Source: an uncultured Lachnospiraceae bacterium (lineage in GTDB: Bacteria > Bacillota > Clostridia > Lachnospirales > Lachnospiraceae). From it: 64,000 bases of DNA. Numbering within the stretch: position 1 is the first letter of the stretch; each line of letters opens with the position of its first letter. A program made the translations under genes and the position numbers. This document shows positions 53,080 through 61,528 of this stretch, in pieces. Where the stretch lies: assembly GCA_934385475.1 (NCBI GenBank), contig CAKRPS010000002.1, forward strand, positions 1 to 64,000, in the 5' to 3' direction. The notes beneath the pieces were generated by a model. The model ran no database searches. It was given only the letters and a program-made list of their open reading frames with translations, and was not told where the DNA came from.

Positions 53080-53730
53080 ATGTATAAGAAATGGGTGAAA
53101 AGGTGTCTGGATTTTCTTCTGTCACTGTGTGCCATTATCCTTTTAAGCCCCCTGTTACTGGTACTCACCATTCTGGTGCGGCTTAAGCTGGGCAGCCCGG
53201 TTATTTTCCATCAGGAAAGACCTGGGAAGGATGAGAAGATTTTTACACTGTGCAAGTTCCGGACGATGACAGACGAGCGGGATGAAAATGGCGAGCTTCT
53301 GCCCGATGCAGTACGTCTGACAAAATTTGGCAGATTCCTGCGGGGAACCAGTCTGGATGAACTGCCGGAGCTGTTTAATATTCTGAAAGGGGATATGAGC
53401 ATTATCGGTCCAAGACCGTTGTTGGTATCCTATCTGCCTTATTACAGCAAGCGGGAGAAACTGAGACATTCGGTACGACCCGGTCTGACAGGACTGGCAC
53501 AGGTCAGCGGAAGGAACTTCATTGACTGGGACAGAAGAATGGATAAGGATATTGAATATGTGGAACACCTGTCTTTTGCCATGGATCTGAAGGTAATCTG
53601 GCTGACTGTCAAAACCGTATTGGGACATACAGACGAGGTGGCGGAGGATACCAATGCGGTCGAGGGAAATTTTGCACAGATCCGCAGACAGAGATTGGAA
53701 GAGACCGGAAAACTGAGGGCTGATGAATGA
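53080..53730 (+). CDS. PglC-like phosphoglycosyl transferase
   Basis: This 216-residue monotopic enzyme has one re-entrant hydrophobic helix (about 8-32) and the catalytic domain: HQERPGKDEKIFTLCKFRTM, TSLDELPELFNILKGDMS, IIGPRPLLVSYLPYYS and RPGLTGLAQVSGRNFIDW. It moves a sugar-1-phosphate from UDP-sugar (bacillosamine type in PglC) to undecaprenyl phosphate. It is the second priming enzyme of the window. Its stop overlaps the start of the ATP-grasp gene (ATGA), so the two proteins are coupled. Confidence 0.94.
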   Translation: MYKKWVKRCLDFLLSLCAIILLSPLLLVLTILVRLKLGSPVIFHQERPGKDEKIFTLCKFRTMTDERDENGELLPDAVRLTKFGRFLRGTSLDELPELFNILKGDMSIIGPRPLLVSYLPYYSKREKLRHSVRPGLTGLAQVSGRNFIDWDRRMDKDIEYVEHLSFAMDLKVIWLTVKTVLGHTDEVAEDTNAVEGNFAQIRRQRLEETGKLRADE

Positions 53731-54710
53731 ATATTCTGATATTGAGCGCGGGAACCCGCGATAAGGTAGTGCAGTATTTTAAGAAGGAACTGGGAGACAG
53801 GGGGCGTATTATAGCGACAGATTGCAGTAATCTGGCACCGGCTGTCTATGATGCGGATGCATTCTATCTGGTGCCGCGAATTACCGCGCCGGGGTATCTG
53901 GACGTGATTCTGGATATCTGTAAAAAAGAACAGATTACCGGTGTATTTTCCCTGATTGACCCGGAACTCAGCATGCTGGCAAAGGAAAGGGACAGATTCC
54001 TGGCAGTGGGAACAACGCCCATTATTTCGGACTATGATTTGGTGGAAACCTGCTTTGACAAGTTCCGTATGTATGAGCTGTTACAGAAGATGCAGATTCC
54101 GACAGGAAAATGCTATGTAGAGAAGGAAGCTTTTTACAACGCTGTGGAGCGGGGGGAGATTTCCTACCCGGTATTTGTAAAGCCGGTAAAGGGAAGTGCC
54201 AGCATCCACATCAATAAGGTAAACAGTGCAAAAGAAATAGAGGTTCTGTTTGATCTGTATGATGACCTGATGATTCAGGAGTTTATGGACGGACAGGAAT
54301 ACGGTGCAGATGTATATATCGATATGATTTCCGGCAAGTGTACGGATATTTTTATCAAGAAAAAAATCAAGATGCGTGCCGGTGAGACAGACAAGTCTGT
54401 CTCGGTCAGGGATGAGAAGCTATTTGAACTGATACGGAAGTTTACAGAAGACTGCGGTTTTCGCGGTATGATCGATATTGATATTTTTGAAATAGGGGAC
54501 ACTTATTATATCTCCGAGGTAAATCCGCGATTCGGCGGAGGGTATCCGCATGCCTACGCCTGCGGCGTAAATATGCCTAAAGCAGTGATAACCAATCTTG
54601 CCGGACAGGAAAATGAGGTAAGGATTGGAAACTATGCGGAGAATATCTGCATGATGAAATATAATGAGATTGCAATCCGTGATATGAACGGAATAGAGAT
54701 TGTACCATAG
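53727..54710 (+). CDS. ATP-grasp ligase, copy 2
   Basis: This 327-residue close paralogue of the protein at 32357 shares the start MNILILSAGTRDKVVQYF, ATDCSNLAPAVYDADAFYLV, FVKPVKGSASIHINKV, KKIKMRAGETDKSVS and the metal site ISEVNPRFGGGYPHAY. A carboxylate-amine ligase reaction with ATP is expected. It is translationally coupled to the pglC-like gene and precedes a pglA-like gene, the region where pglD-like or other modifying genes often occur. Acylating the 4-amino group of the PglE product with an amino or hydroxy acid is a hypothesis; no direct evidence for the substrate exists in the sequence. Confidence 0.86.
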   Translation: MNILILSAGTRDKVVQYFKKELGDRGRIIATDCSNLAPAVYDADAFYLVPRITAPGYLDVILDICKKEQITGVFSLIDPELSMLAKERDRFLAVGTTPIISDYDLVETCFDKFRMYELLQKMQIPTGKCYVEKEAFYNAVERGEISYPVFVKPVKGSASIHINKVNSAKEIEVLFDLYDDLMIQEFMDGQEYGADVYIDMISGKCTDIFIKKKIKMRAGETDKSVSVRDEKLFELIRKFTEDCGFRGMIDIDIFEIGDTYYISEVNPRFGGGYPHAYACGVNMPKAVITNLAGQENEVRIGNYAENICMMKYNEIAIRDMNGIEIVP

Positions 54711-54752
54711 TGCATTTTGCAGGAATAGGGGTTTGGAAAGAGAGAAGATTAG

Positions 54753-55838
54753 ATGGGTAGAGTTTTGATCCTGACAAATTCTTCCGGGGGGTTATATGAT
54801 TTCCGGAATGAATTTGTAAAAGCACTGACAGAGGAGCATCAGGTTTTCATCAGTATGCCGGATGACACCAAGAGGAAGGAACTGGAGGCGGAGGGCTGCC
54901 GGATTATACAGACGGCGATTAACCGCAGAGGCATAAATCCCCTGGAGGACTTGAAGTTATACCGTACTTACAGTAAGATGATGAAGGAGTTAAAGCCGGA
55001 TCTGGTGGCAACCTACACCATTAAACCCAATATTTACGGCGGGTTTGCAGCCAGATGCCATAAGGTTCCGTATATAGAGACTATTACAGGACTGGGTGGT
55101 GCTTTTGACAGAACCGGGCTGTTCCTGAAACTGATTGTAACCATGTACCGCATGGGGCTGAAAAAGGCAGAATGTATCTTCTTCCAGAATCAGGAAAACA
55201 GGGGAATCTTTGAACGGCTTGGCATTACGGCAAAGAAGACCCGGATGGTGATGGGCTCCGGTGTCAATCTGGAGCGGCATAAGGAAGAACCCTATCCGAA
55301 GTCTGATGAGACACATTTCCTGTTTGTGGGACGTGTGATGAAGGAACGGGGAATTCTGGAGTTTTTAGAAGCAGCCAGAAGACTGCATACCGATAAAGTA
55401 CATTTTGATATTCTCGGATACTGTGACGAAGACTATCAGCAGATGTTAGATGAACTGGAAAAGGAAGGTGTGATCAGGCAGCTTGGTTTCCATACAGAAG
55501 TCCATCCTTACCTGACGGCGGCAAATGCCATCGTGATTGCCTCTTTCCATGAGGGAATGTCCAATGCGCTGATTGAAGCGGCAGCGACGGGAAGACCGGT
55601 GATCGCATCGAGCATCAGCGGCTGTATGGAGGCTTTTGAGGAAGGAAAAACCGGATTTGGTTTTACACCGGGCAATGCCGAAGAACTGATAGAGGCAATG
55701 CAGAAGTTTTTGAACCTTACGACCGAAGAACGGGCGGTTATGGGGCATCATGCAAGAGAGAAGATGGAAAAGGAATTTGACAGGAAACTGGTAACAGGTG
55801 CCTATATGGATGAGGTACATCAGATTCTTTCCCGATAG
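54753..55838 (+). CDS. GT4 glycosyltransferase, PglA-like
   Basis: This 361-residue GT-B enzyme starts RVLILTNSSGGLYDFRNEF and has TYTIKPNIYGGFAARCHKV, ETITGLGGAF, FLFVGRVMKERGILEFLEAA and the donor site ASFHEGMSNALIEAAATGRP. This set matches PglA/capsular GT4 enzymes that add the second sugar, often GalNAc, to a bacillosamine-type lipid-linked sugar. The place directly after the PglC-like and ATP-grasp genes supports that order. An AGAGAGAAG site lies before the start. Confidence 0.9.
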   Translation: MGRVLILTNSSGGLYDFRNEFVKALTEEHQVFISMPDDTKRKELEAEGCRIIQTAINRRGINPLEDLKLYRTYSKMMKELKPDLVATYTIKPNIYGGFAARCHKVPYIETITGLGGAFDRTGLFLKLIVTMYRMGLKKAECIFFQNQENRGIFERLGITAKKTRMVMGSGVNLERHKEEPYPKSDETHFLFVGRVMKERGILEFLEAARRLHTDKVHFDILGYCDEDYQQMLDELEKEGVIRQLGFHTEVHPYLTAANAIVIASFHEGMSNALIEAAATGRPVIASSISGCMEAFEEGKTGFGFTPGNAEELIEAMQKFLNLTTEERAVMGHHAREKMEKEFDRKLVTGAYMDEVHQILSR

Positions 55839-55856
55839 AAGAAAGGTGGAAATATT

Positions 55857-57173
55857 ATGGGATTATATGAGAAAATCGTAAATGGAGAAGAGAAGCTTTC
55901 ACTGGTAGGACTCGGCTATGTAGGAATGCCTATCGCGGTTGCCTTCGCAAGAAAGATTCAGGTAGTAGGTTTTGACTTAAATGAGAAGAAGATTGAGCTG
56001 TATAAGAGCGGTGTAGATCCTACCAATGAAGTCGGCGATGAGGTAATCAAGAATACGACCGTAGATTTTACTGCGGATGCCTCTAAATTAAAAGAAGCAA
56101 AGTTTCATATCGTAGCGGTACCGACACCGGTTAACGATGACCATACACCGGATCTGACACCGGTAGAGGGTGCCAGCCGTATTCTGGGTCAGAATCTGAC
56201 AAAAGGTTCTGTTGTTGTATTTGAATCTACCGTATATCCGGGTGTCACAGAAGATATCTGCGTACCGATCCTGGAAAAGGAATCCGGCTTGAAATGCGGT
56301 GTTGACTTTAAGATTGGATATTCCCCGGAGCGTATTAACCCCGGCGATAAAGTACATAGACTCGAAACCATCACAAAGATCGTATCCGGTATGGATGAAG
56401 AGACACTGGACACGGTAGCAAAAGTCTATGAACTGGTGGTAGAAGCAGGTGTATACCGTGCAGAGTCTATCAAAGTGGCAGAGGCTGCCAAGGTCATTGA
56501 GAACAGCCAGAGAGATATTAACATTGCTTTCATGAATGAGCTTTCCATGATTTTCCACAGAATGGGAATTGATACCAAGGCAGTGTTGGAAGCTGCCGGA
56601 ACCAAGTGGAACTTCCTGAAATTTATGCCGGGTCTGGTTGGAGGACACTGCATCGGTGTAGATCCTTATTATCTGACCTATAAGGCAGAGGAACTGGGCT
56701 ATCACTCCCAGATCATCTTATCCGGACGCCGTATCAACGATGATATGGGTAAATACGTGGCAGAGAGCCTTGTAAAAAATCTGATCAAGGCAGATATTCC
56801 GGTCAAGAATGCGAAAATTGCGATTCTGGGATTCACCTTTAAGGAGAACTGCCCGGATACCAGAAATACCAAGGTTATCGATATTTACAGAGAGCTGGGT
56901 GAGTATGGCATTGAGCCTATTGTGGTAGACCCGGAAGCAGATGCTGACGAGGCGAAGCGTCTGTATGGAATTACCTTCCAGGGCATGGATGCCGTGAAGG
57001 ATGTGGATGCGGTCATCATTGCGGTGGCACACAATCAGTTCCTTTCTTTGAAAAAAGACAATATCAGCGGATTCTTTAATCCGAAGCACTCACAGAAGGT
57101 GCTTATGGATATCAAGGGTCTGCTTGACAGAAATGAGTATCAGACAGAGGATTATCTGTATTGGAGACTGTAA
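55857..57173 (+). CDS. UDP-N-acetylhexosamine 6-dehydrogenase (TviB/WbpA/WbpO-like)
   Basis: This 438-residue NAD-dependent dehydrogenase oxidises C6 of a UDP-HexNAc to the uronic acid. It has LVGLGYVGMPIAVAFA (about 16-31), AVPTPVNDDHTPDLTPV, FESTVYPGVTED, YSPERINPGD, the active-site cysteine in GGHCIGVDPYYLTYKA (about residue 263) and the C-terminal FTFKENCPDTRNTKV. The PERINPGD and GVDPYYL sequences match TviB/WbpO. With the TviC-like epimerase at 58540 it would supply UDP-GalNAcA or GlcNAcA. Its 3' end overlaps the next gene by 13 bases. Confidence 0.94.
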   Translation: MGLYEKIVNGEEKLSLVGLGYVGMPIAVAFARKIQVVGFDLNEKKIELYKSGVDPTNEVGDEVIKNTTVDFTADASKLKEAKFHIVAVPTPVNDDHTPDLTPVEGASRILGQNLTKGSVVVFESTVYPGVTEDICVPILEKESGLKCGVDFKIGYSPERINPGDKVHRLETITKIVSGMDEETLDTVAKVYELVVEAGVYRAESIKVAEAAKVIENSQRDINIAFMNELSMIFHRMGIDTKAVLEAAGTKWNFLKFMPGLVGGHCIGVDPYYLTYKAEELGYHSQIILSGRRINDDMGKYVAESLVKNLIKADIPVKNAKIAILGFTFKENCPDTRNTKVIDIYRELGEYGIEPIVVDPEADADEAKRLYGITFQGMDAVKDVDAVIIAVAHNQFLSLKKDNISGFFNPKHSQKVLMDIKGLLDRNEYQTEDYLYWRL

Positions 57174-58543
57174 AAAAGAGAAAAACAAATTCCATAGTGC
57201 TTCTGACAGGACTGTTGGTTTACTTTCTGGGAATGCTTTTGTTTAACGGAGTTGGCATCTATAATGATTCTGAACAGTACATTACCATGCACATTCACAG
57301 AGAACCGCTTTATCCGCTGTTTCTGGCATTTTTCCGGACTTTTATGGGAAAAGGATACCTGACGGCAGCGGCAGTCGTGCAGAGCGTGGCAACCGCCTAT
57401 GGTATTTACCTGTTGTCTGAATATCTGACAGGGCATTTTGCCTTGAAAATCTGGCAGGAATACGTACTGGTTGGAATTCAGCTGTTGCCGCATCTGATGA
57501 CAAGGTATATTTCGGCGCTTCACATTTTCCTGGAAAATTCCGTGATGAGTGAAGCACTGTGTATTCCGTTGTTTCAGTTTTATCTGTATTTTGTCCTGAG
57601 AATGTTGTTTGACGGTCGAAAGAGAGATCTGTGGTTAAGCCTTTTGTTTGCGTATCTGTTGTCGCTTACGAGAGGACAGATGATGGTCACGATCCTGGTG
57701 TGGATGCTGATCGTTATGGTACGGCAGATCGTAGAAAAACGATACCGCAAGCTCCTGTTGCCTGTACTTGTGGTGCTCCTTACCTTTGGACTTAGAAGTC
57801 TTACAACCCATGTTTATAATTATGCGGTGACAGGGTATTTCATGGGAAACACCTATGGAAAAGTCAATACGCTGACAAATGTGATATATGCCTGCGACAA
57901 GGAGGACGGAGAAGTTTTTCCGGAGGGAAGCCTGGAGAGACAGTTTTTTGAACAGTTTTATGAACAGGCCGATGCCATGAAGGCAAACTACCGGTATGGA
58001 GGGGACACCTTCAGGGAGAGGGCCGAGCATTTGGAAGAATGTCATGATGCACTCAAGTTTCAGGTTCTGGAAGCGAATCTGTCTGCCTACTATTTTGGAT
58101 TGGGAGAGGTAGATTATTATGAACAGAGCAGTATGTCTGACGAGATGGCAGGCATTATGCTGCAGAAACTGCTTCCGGTCTGTCTGGGGCAATGGCTGTA
58201 TGATTATGTACTCCTGTGTACGTATGGATTTATCCGAAGCATAGCGGTGGTACACCCCGCGGTGAATCCGGCTGCATGGCTTTTGTATGTGCTGGCGGTG
58301 ATCCTTGTCGTGCGTGAGCTTCGCCTGCATAGAAACTCCGATCGAATGGCTTTTATGGGAGTGGCACTATTGTTTATCATAGGCAATGTCTGTGCAGCCT
58401 CCCTGACGATCATGTGCCTGTCACGGTATATGATCTATGGATTTGCACCTTTTTATATGGCGCTGTTTCTATTGCTGATACAGTGGCTTGAAGATAGAAA
58501 AGAGAACAAAAGAATCAACAGAAAAAGTGAGGGAAAAGTATGA
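57161..58543 (+). CDS. Polytopic membrane protein, GT-C candidate
   Basis: This 460-residue protein has about 9-10 membrane helices. After the first helix the loop GVGIYNDSEQYITMHIHREP leads to LYPLFLAFFRTFMG, a pattern of an unnamed membrane family in Firmicutes glycan loci whose acidic residue could serve as a GT-C base. I take the TTG at 57161 as start, preceded by GAGGATT; no ATG precedes the first helix. The gene is coupled at both ends by overlaps (13 bases upstream, ATGA downstream). Function unknown. Confidence 0.63.
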   Translation: METVKKRKTNSIVLLTGLLVYFLGMLLFNGVGIYNDSEQYITMHIHREPLYPLFLAFFRTFMGKGYLTAAAVVQSVATAYGIYLLSEYLTGHFALKIWQEYVLVGIQLLPHLMTRYISALHIFLENSVMSEALCIPLFQFYLYFVLRMLFDGRKRDLWLSLLFAYLLSLTRGQMMVTILVWMLIVMVRQIVEKRYRKLLLPVLVVLLTFGLRSLTTHVYNYAVTGYFMGNTYGKVNTLTNVIYACDKEDGEVFPEGSLERQFFEQFYEQADAMKANYRYGGDTFRERAEHLEECHDALKFQVLEANLSAYYFGLGEVDYYEQSSMSDEMAGIMLQKLLPVCLGQWLYDYVLLCTYGFIRSIAVVHPAVNPAAWLLYVLAVILVVRELRLHRNSDRMAFMGVALLFIIGNVCAASLTIMCLSRYMIYGFAPFYMALFLLLIQWLEDRKENKRINRKSEGKV

Positions 58544-59517
58544 GCTACCAAGATGTAAAATTTGACAAAGACAGCGTGTTTCTGGTGACAGGAGGCGCAG
58601 GGTTCATCGGTTCCAATATTTGTGAAGCACTGGTCAATATGGGATATACCGTGCGGTGTCTGGACAATCTTTCAACAGGAAAATATGAGAATATTGAACC
58701 GCTTGTGGGAAAAGATAATTTTACATTTATCAAGGGAGATATCCGGGAACTGGATACCTGTATGGAAGCGACTAAGGGCGTAGATTATGTTATGAATCAG
58801 GCGGCCTGGGGAAGTGTACCGAGAAGTATCGAAATGCCGTTGCTGTATGAGGAAATCAATATTCGTGGTACGTTGAACATGATGGAGGCTTCCAGACAGA
58901 ACGGGGTTAAGAAGTTTGTCTACGCATCCAGTTCTTCTGTTTATGGAAATACACCGACACTGCCGAAGAAGGAAGGGCAGGAGGGAAAAGTAATTTCCCC
59001 CTATGCGCTGACCAAAAAAGTGGATGAAGAGTATGGCCGTCTCTACAAGGAATTGTATGGACTGGATACCTACGGTCTTCGTTACTTCAACGTATTTGGA
59101 CGCAGACAGGACCCGAATGGCATGTATGCAGCAGTAATCCCGAAATTTATCAAGCAGCTTCTGCATGGAGAAGTGCCCACAATCAACGGTGATGGAAAAC
59201 AGTCGAGAGACTTTACTTATATCGACAATGTTATAGAGGGAAATCTGCGTGCCTGCAAAGCTTCCGGCGATGCAGCCGGACAGGCGTTCAATATCGGAGC
59301 AGGCGGAAGGGTCTACCTGATCGATATTTATTATGATCTCTGTAAGGCTTTGGGAAAGGATGTAGAGCCCGTTTTTGGACCGGCGAGAAAAGGCGATGTG
59401 CGGGATTCCAACGCGGACATCACAAAGGCAAGAGAACTGCTTGGCTATGATCCGGAGTATGACTTTGCCAAAGGAATTACGCTTGCAATCGACTGGTATA
59501 AGGAGTACCTGGGCTGA
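58540..59517 (+). CDS. UDP-HexNAc(A) 4-epimerase (TviC/WbpP-like)
   Basis: This 325-residue short-chain epimerase has FLVTGGAGFIGSNICEALV (about 14-32), DNLSTGKYENI, NQAAWGSVPRSIEMPL, the serines YASSSSVYG and catalytic YALTKKVDEEYGRLY, and the end GRRQDPNGMYAAVIPKF. The AAWGSVPRS and RRQDPNG sequences place it with TviC/WbpP, which act on UDP-GlcNAc or UDP-GlcNAcA. It follows the TviB-like dehydrogenase after one gene, so the pair supplies UDP-GalNAcA-type donors. The ATG overlaps the preceding stop. Confidence 0.93.
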   Translation: MSYQDVKFDKDSVFLVTGGAGFIGSNICEALVNMGYTVRCLDNLSTGKYENIEPLVGKDNFTFIKGDIRELDTCMEATKGVDYVMNQAAWGSVPRSIEMPLLYEEINIRGTLNMMEASRQNGVKKFVYASSSSVYGNTPTLPKKEGQEGKVISPYALTKKVDEEYGRLYKELYGLDTYGLRYFNVFGRRQDPNGMYAAVIPKFIKQLLHGEVPTINGDGKQSRDFTYIDNVIEGNLRACKASGDAAGQAFNIGAGGRVYLIDIYYDLCKALGKDVEPVFGPARKGDVRDSNADITKARELLGYDPEYDFAKGITLAIDWYKEYLG

Positions 59518-59554
59518 GAAGGCTTGCGGATAGAAAAGAACAAGGGCGGTAACG

Positions 59555-60475
59555 ATGGAGTTCAGATTTGGTAAGTATCGAGTACAGATAGCAAAAGACT
59601 ATCCGATCACAAACACAATGCCAAAGATATACAATGCCGAGGGGCGGCTGCTGGAAACCTATTTTATTAAAAACAGGCACAGTCAGCATGCCCCTTTTGG
59701 GCATGAAGGAAAGTACTTTTTCTGGGACCGGTACAACTATGGGCTGGACACTCATTTCTATGGACCGGAATCCATGCCGGAAACGTTAGGGAAACCACTC
59801 GTCAAATATGGCATGCTGACAGAATCAAGGACGATCGTGCCGCAGGACTATGAGGTATTTCACAGACATAAAGGCCTGGAAAAAGAATTCAAATATATCT
59901 TTACCTACGATGAGCAGGTACTAAATGCGGTGGAGAATGCGAGATTCTATCCCATTGCGGCGGGTATCTGGAATCAGGAGATGAAGACCGGCTTATATGA
60001 GAAAAAGGACCGGGATGTATCCATTTTAAGTTCGGATAAGGTGATGTGTGAACTGCACCGATTCCGTCTGGCATTGGCCAAAATGTGTAAGGCAGAGAGA
60101 CTGGCAGACACCTACGGCAGATTTGACGGAGGGGACTATGTGAAGAGCGTGGATGAAACGCTGGACAGATACCGGTTCTCCTTTATCATAGAGAATGATA
60201 TTTCGGATTATTATTTCTCGGAGCGGCTGACCAGTTGTCTTGCATCCCAGACCATTCCGATCTATGTGGGAGCCAGAAAAATCTCGGAATTTTTCAATAC
60301 GGACGGTATGATCCTTCTGGAGAAACCGGATTTGGAACTGGCGAAGGAAGCCGTAAAGCAGTGTACCAGACAGACCTATGAAGAGAAGCTGCCGGCAGTG
60401 CTTGAAAATTATGAGAGAGTGCAGGAGTACCGGAATATGCAGGATTATCTGTATGAGCACTATTTATGTAATTGA
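59555..60475 (+). CDS. GT10 fucosyltransferase-like enzyme
   Basis: This 306-residue protein carries the GT10 alpha-1,3/4-fucosyltransferase donor motif: YRFSFIIENDISDYYFSERL, then TSCLASQTIPIYVGA (about 210-245). The N-terminal half is not clearly like other bacterial fucosyltransferases. GT10 enzymes use GDP-fucose, which gmd and fcl at 5-9 kb can make. The product could be a fucosylated surface glycan. The start follows AAGGGCGGT. A 91-base gap to the next gene holds no clear promoter. Confidence 0.85.
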   Translation: MEFRFGKYRVQIAKDYPITNTMPKIYNAEGRLLETYFIKNRHSQHAPFGHEGKYFFWDRYNYGLDTHFYGPESMPETLGKPLVKYGMLTESRTIVPQDYEVFHRHKGLEKEFKYIFTYDEQVLNAVENARFYPIAAGIWNQEMKTGLYEKKDRDVSILSSDKVMCELHRFRLALAKMCKAERLADTYGRFDGGDYVKSVDETLDRYRFSFIIENDISDYYFSERLTSCLASQTIPIYVGARKISEFFNTDGMILLEKPDLELAKEAVKQCTRQTYEEKLPAVLENYERVQEYRNMQDYLYEHYLCN

Positions 60476-60566
60476 GATTGGTGTGTAAAGCGAATAACCA
60501 TCCAGGACTCGCTTCATGAAGATAAGTTTTGTAATTACATCATAGAGACAGAGCAGGAGAGAAATC

Positions 60567-61487
60567 ATGAAATATAAAGTAGTAGTTTTTGGTGTAAAAG
60601 ATACTTCGGAAAATATTGTAAGCTTTATTCACGAGCAGATCTGCCCGGTGGATCTGGTCATTACCATCAGCCCGGAGGTGACAAAGAAAAACCAGGTGTC
60701 CGGTTATAAGGGACTGGCTTTCCTGACGGAGAAATACGGAATACCGGTGCATGAGGCAGACAGCTATTTCCTGACTGATGAAAAGACACAGAAATTCATC
60801 CATGAAAATGAGTTTGATATTGGAATTTCCATGGGATGGCAGAGATTGATGCCCAAATCTGTATTGGATTGTTTCCGTTACGGAATTTATGGCTTTCATG
60901 GCAACTGTGGTTATCTTCCTTTTGGGAGAGGCAGATCACCGCTGAACTGGTCCATTATCCTGGGAGATACCCGGTTTAATCTGAACCTGTTCCGGTATGA
61001 TGAGAAGGCAGACAGCCCGAATGTGTTTGCAACAGAGATGTTCTCGATCACACCACATGACGATATCCGGACAGCCCAGTATAAGAATATGATCTGCTCC
61101 AAAAATCTGATCCGGAAGCTTTTGAAAGCATATCAGGAGGACAGTATCACGATACGCACAGTCTCGAAGGATTTCGATTCCTGGTACAATAAGCGGACAG
61201 CAGTGGACGGTAAGATTGATTTTCATGCCAGAACCCGTGAGATCTATAATCTGATTCGTGGCGTTGCGGCACCCTTCCCGGGAGCGTTTGCCATGATTGG
61301 CGAAGAGAAGGTGACGGTCTGGGAAGCACATCCTTTTGATGAAATGATTGATTTTTCGGCATATGCGCCGGGAGAAGTGATCGATATTTTTGATGGAAAA
61401 CCGGTTGTGCGGACGGTGGATGGTTCCCTGCTGATCGACCGGTATGAAAGCGACAGGCAGATTCAGGTTGGAGATCTTCTTGCCTGA
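60567..61487 (+). CDS. Formyltransferase-family protein (sugar N-formyltransferase candidate)
   Basis: This 306-residue protein is related to methionyl-tRNA and sugar formyltransferases. The core motif is GFHGNCGYLPFGRGRSPLNW (about 111-130), with the His and the RGRSP sequence seen in sugar-formylating relatives, and an acidic residue in KADSPNVFATEMF at the usual position of the third catalytic residue. A C-terminal domain (about 215-306, FHARTREIYNLIRGVAAPFP) resembles the FMT C-domain. These enzymes transfer a formyl group from N10-formyl-THF to an amino group. Candidate substrates are the 4-amino sugars made by the WecE-like or PglE-like enzymes of the locus. GGAGAG precedes the ATG. Confidence 0.84.
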   Translation: MKYKVVVFGVKDTSENIVSFIHEQICPVDLVITISPEVTKKNQVSGYKGLAFLTEKYGIPVHEADSYFLTDEKTQKFIHENEFDIGISMGWQRLMPKSVLDCFRYGIYGFHGNCGYLPFGRGRSPLNWSIILGDTRFNLNLFRYDEKADSPNVFATEMFSITPHDDIRTAQYKNMICSKNLIRKLLKAYQEDSITIRTVSKDFDSWYNKRTAVDGKIDFHARTREIYNLIRGVAAPFPGAFAMIGEEKVTVWEAHPFDEMIDFSAYAPGEVIDIFDGKPVVRTVDGSLLIDRYESDRQIQVGDLLA

Positions 61488-61528
61488 CAGGAAGTTTCCG
61501 GAAGCTTAGAGTAGAAATGAGGATGGAA

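Noticed and set aside
60476..60566. Possible regulatory hairpin AAGCGA/TCGCTT before the formyltransferase gene
   Set aside because: A six-base stem with a 15-base loop and no T-run or promoter nearby is too weak to call.
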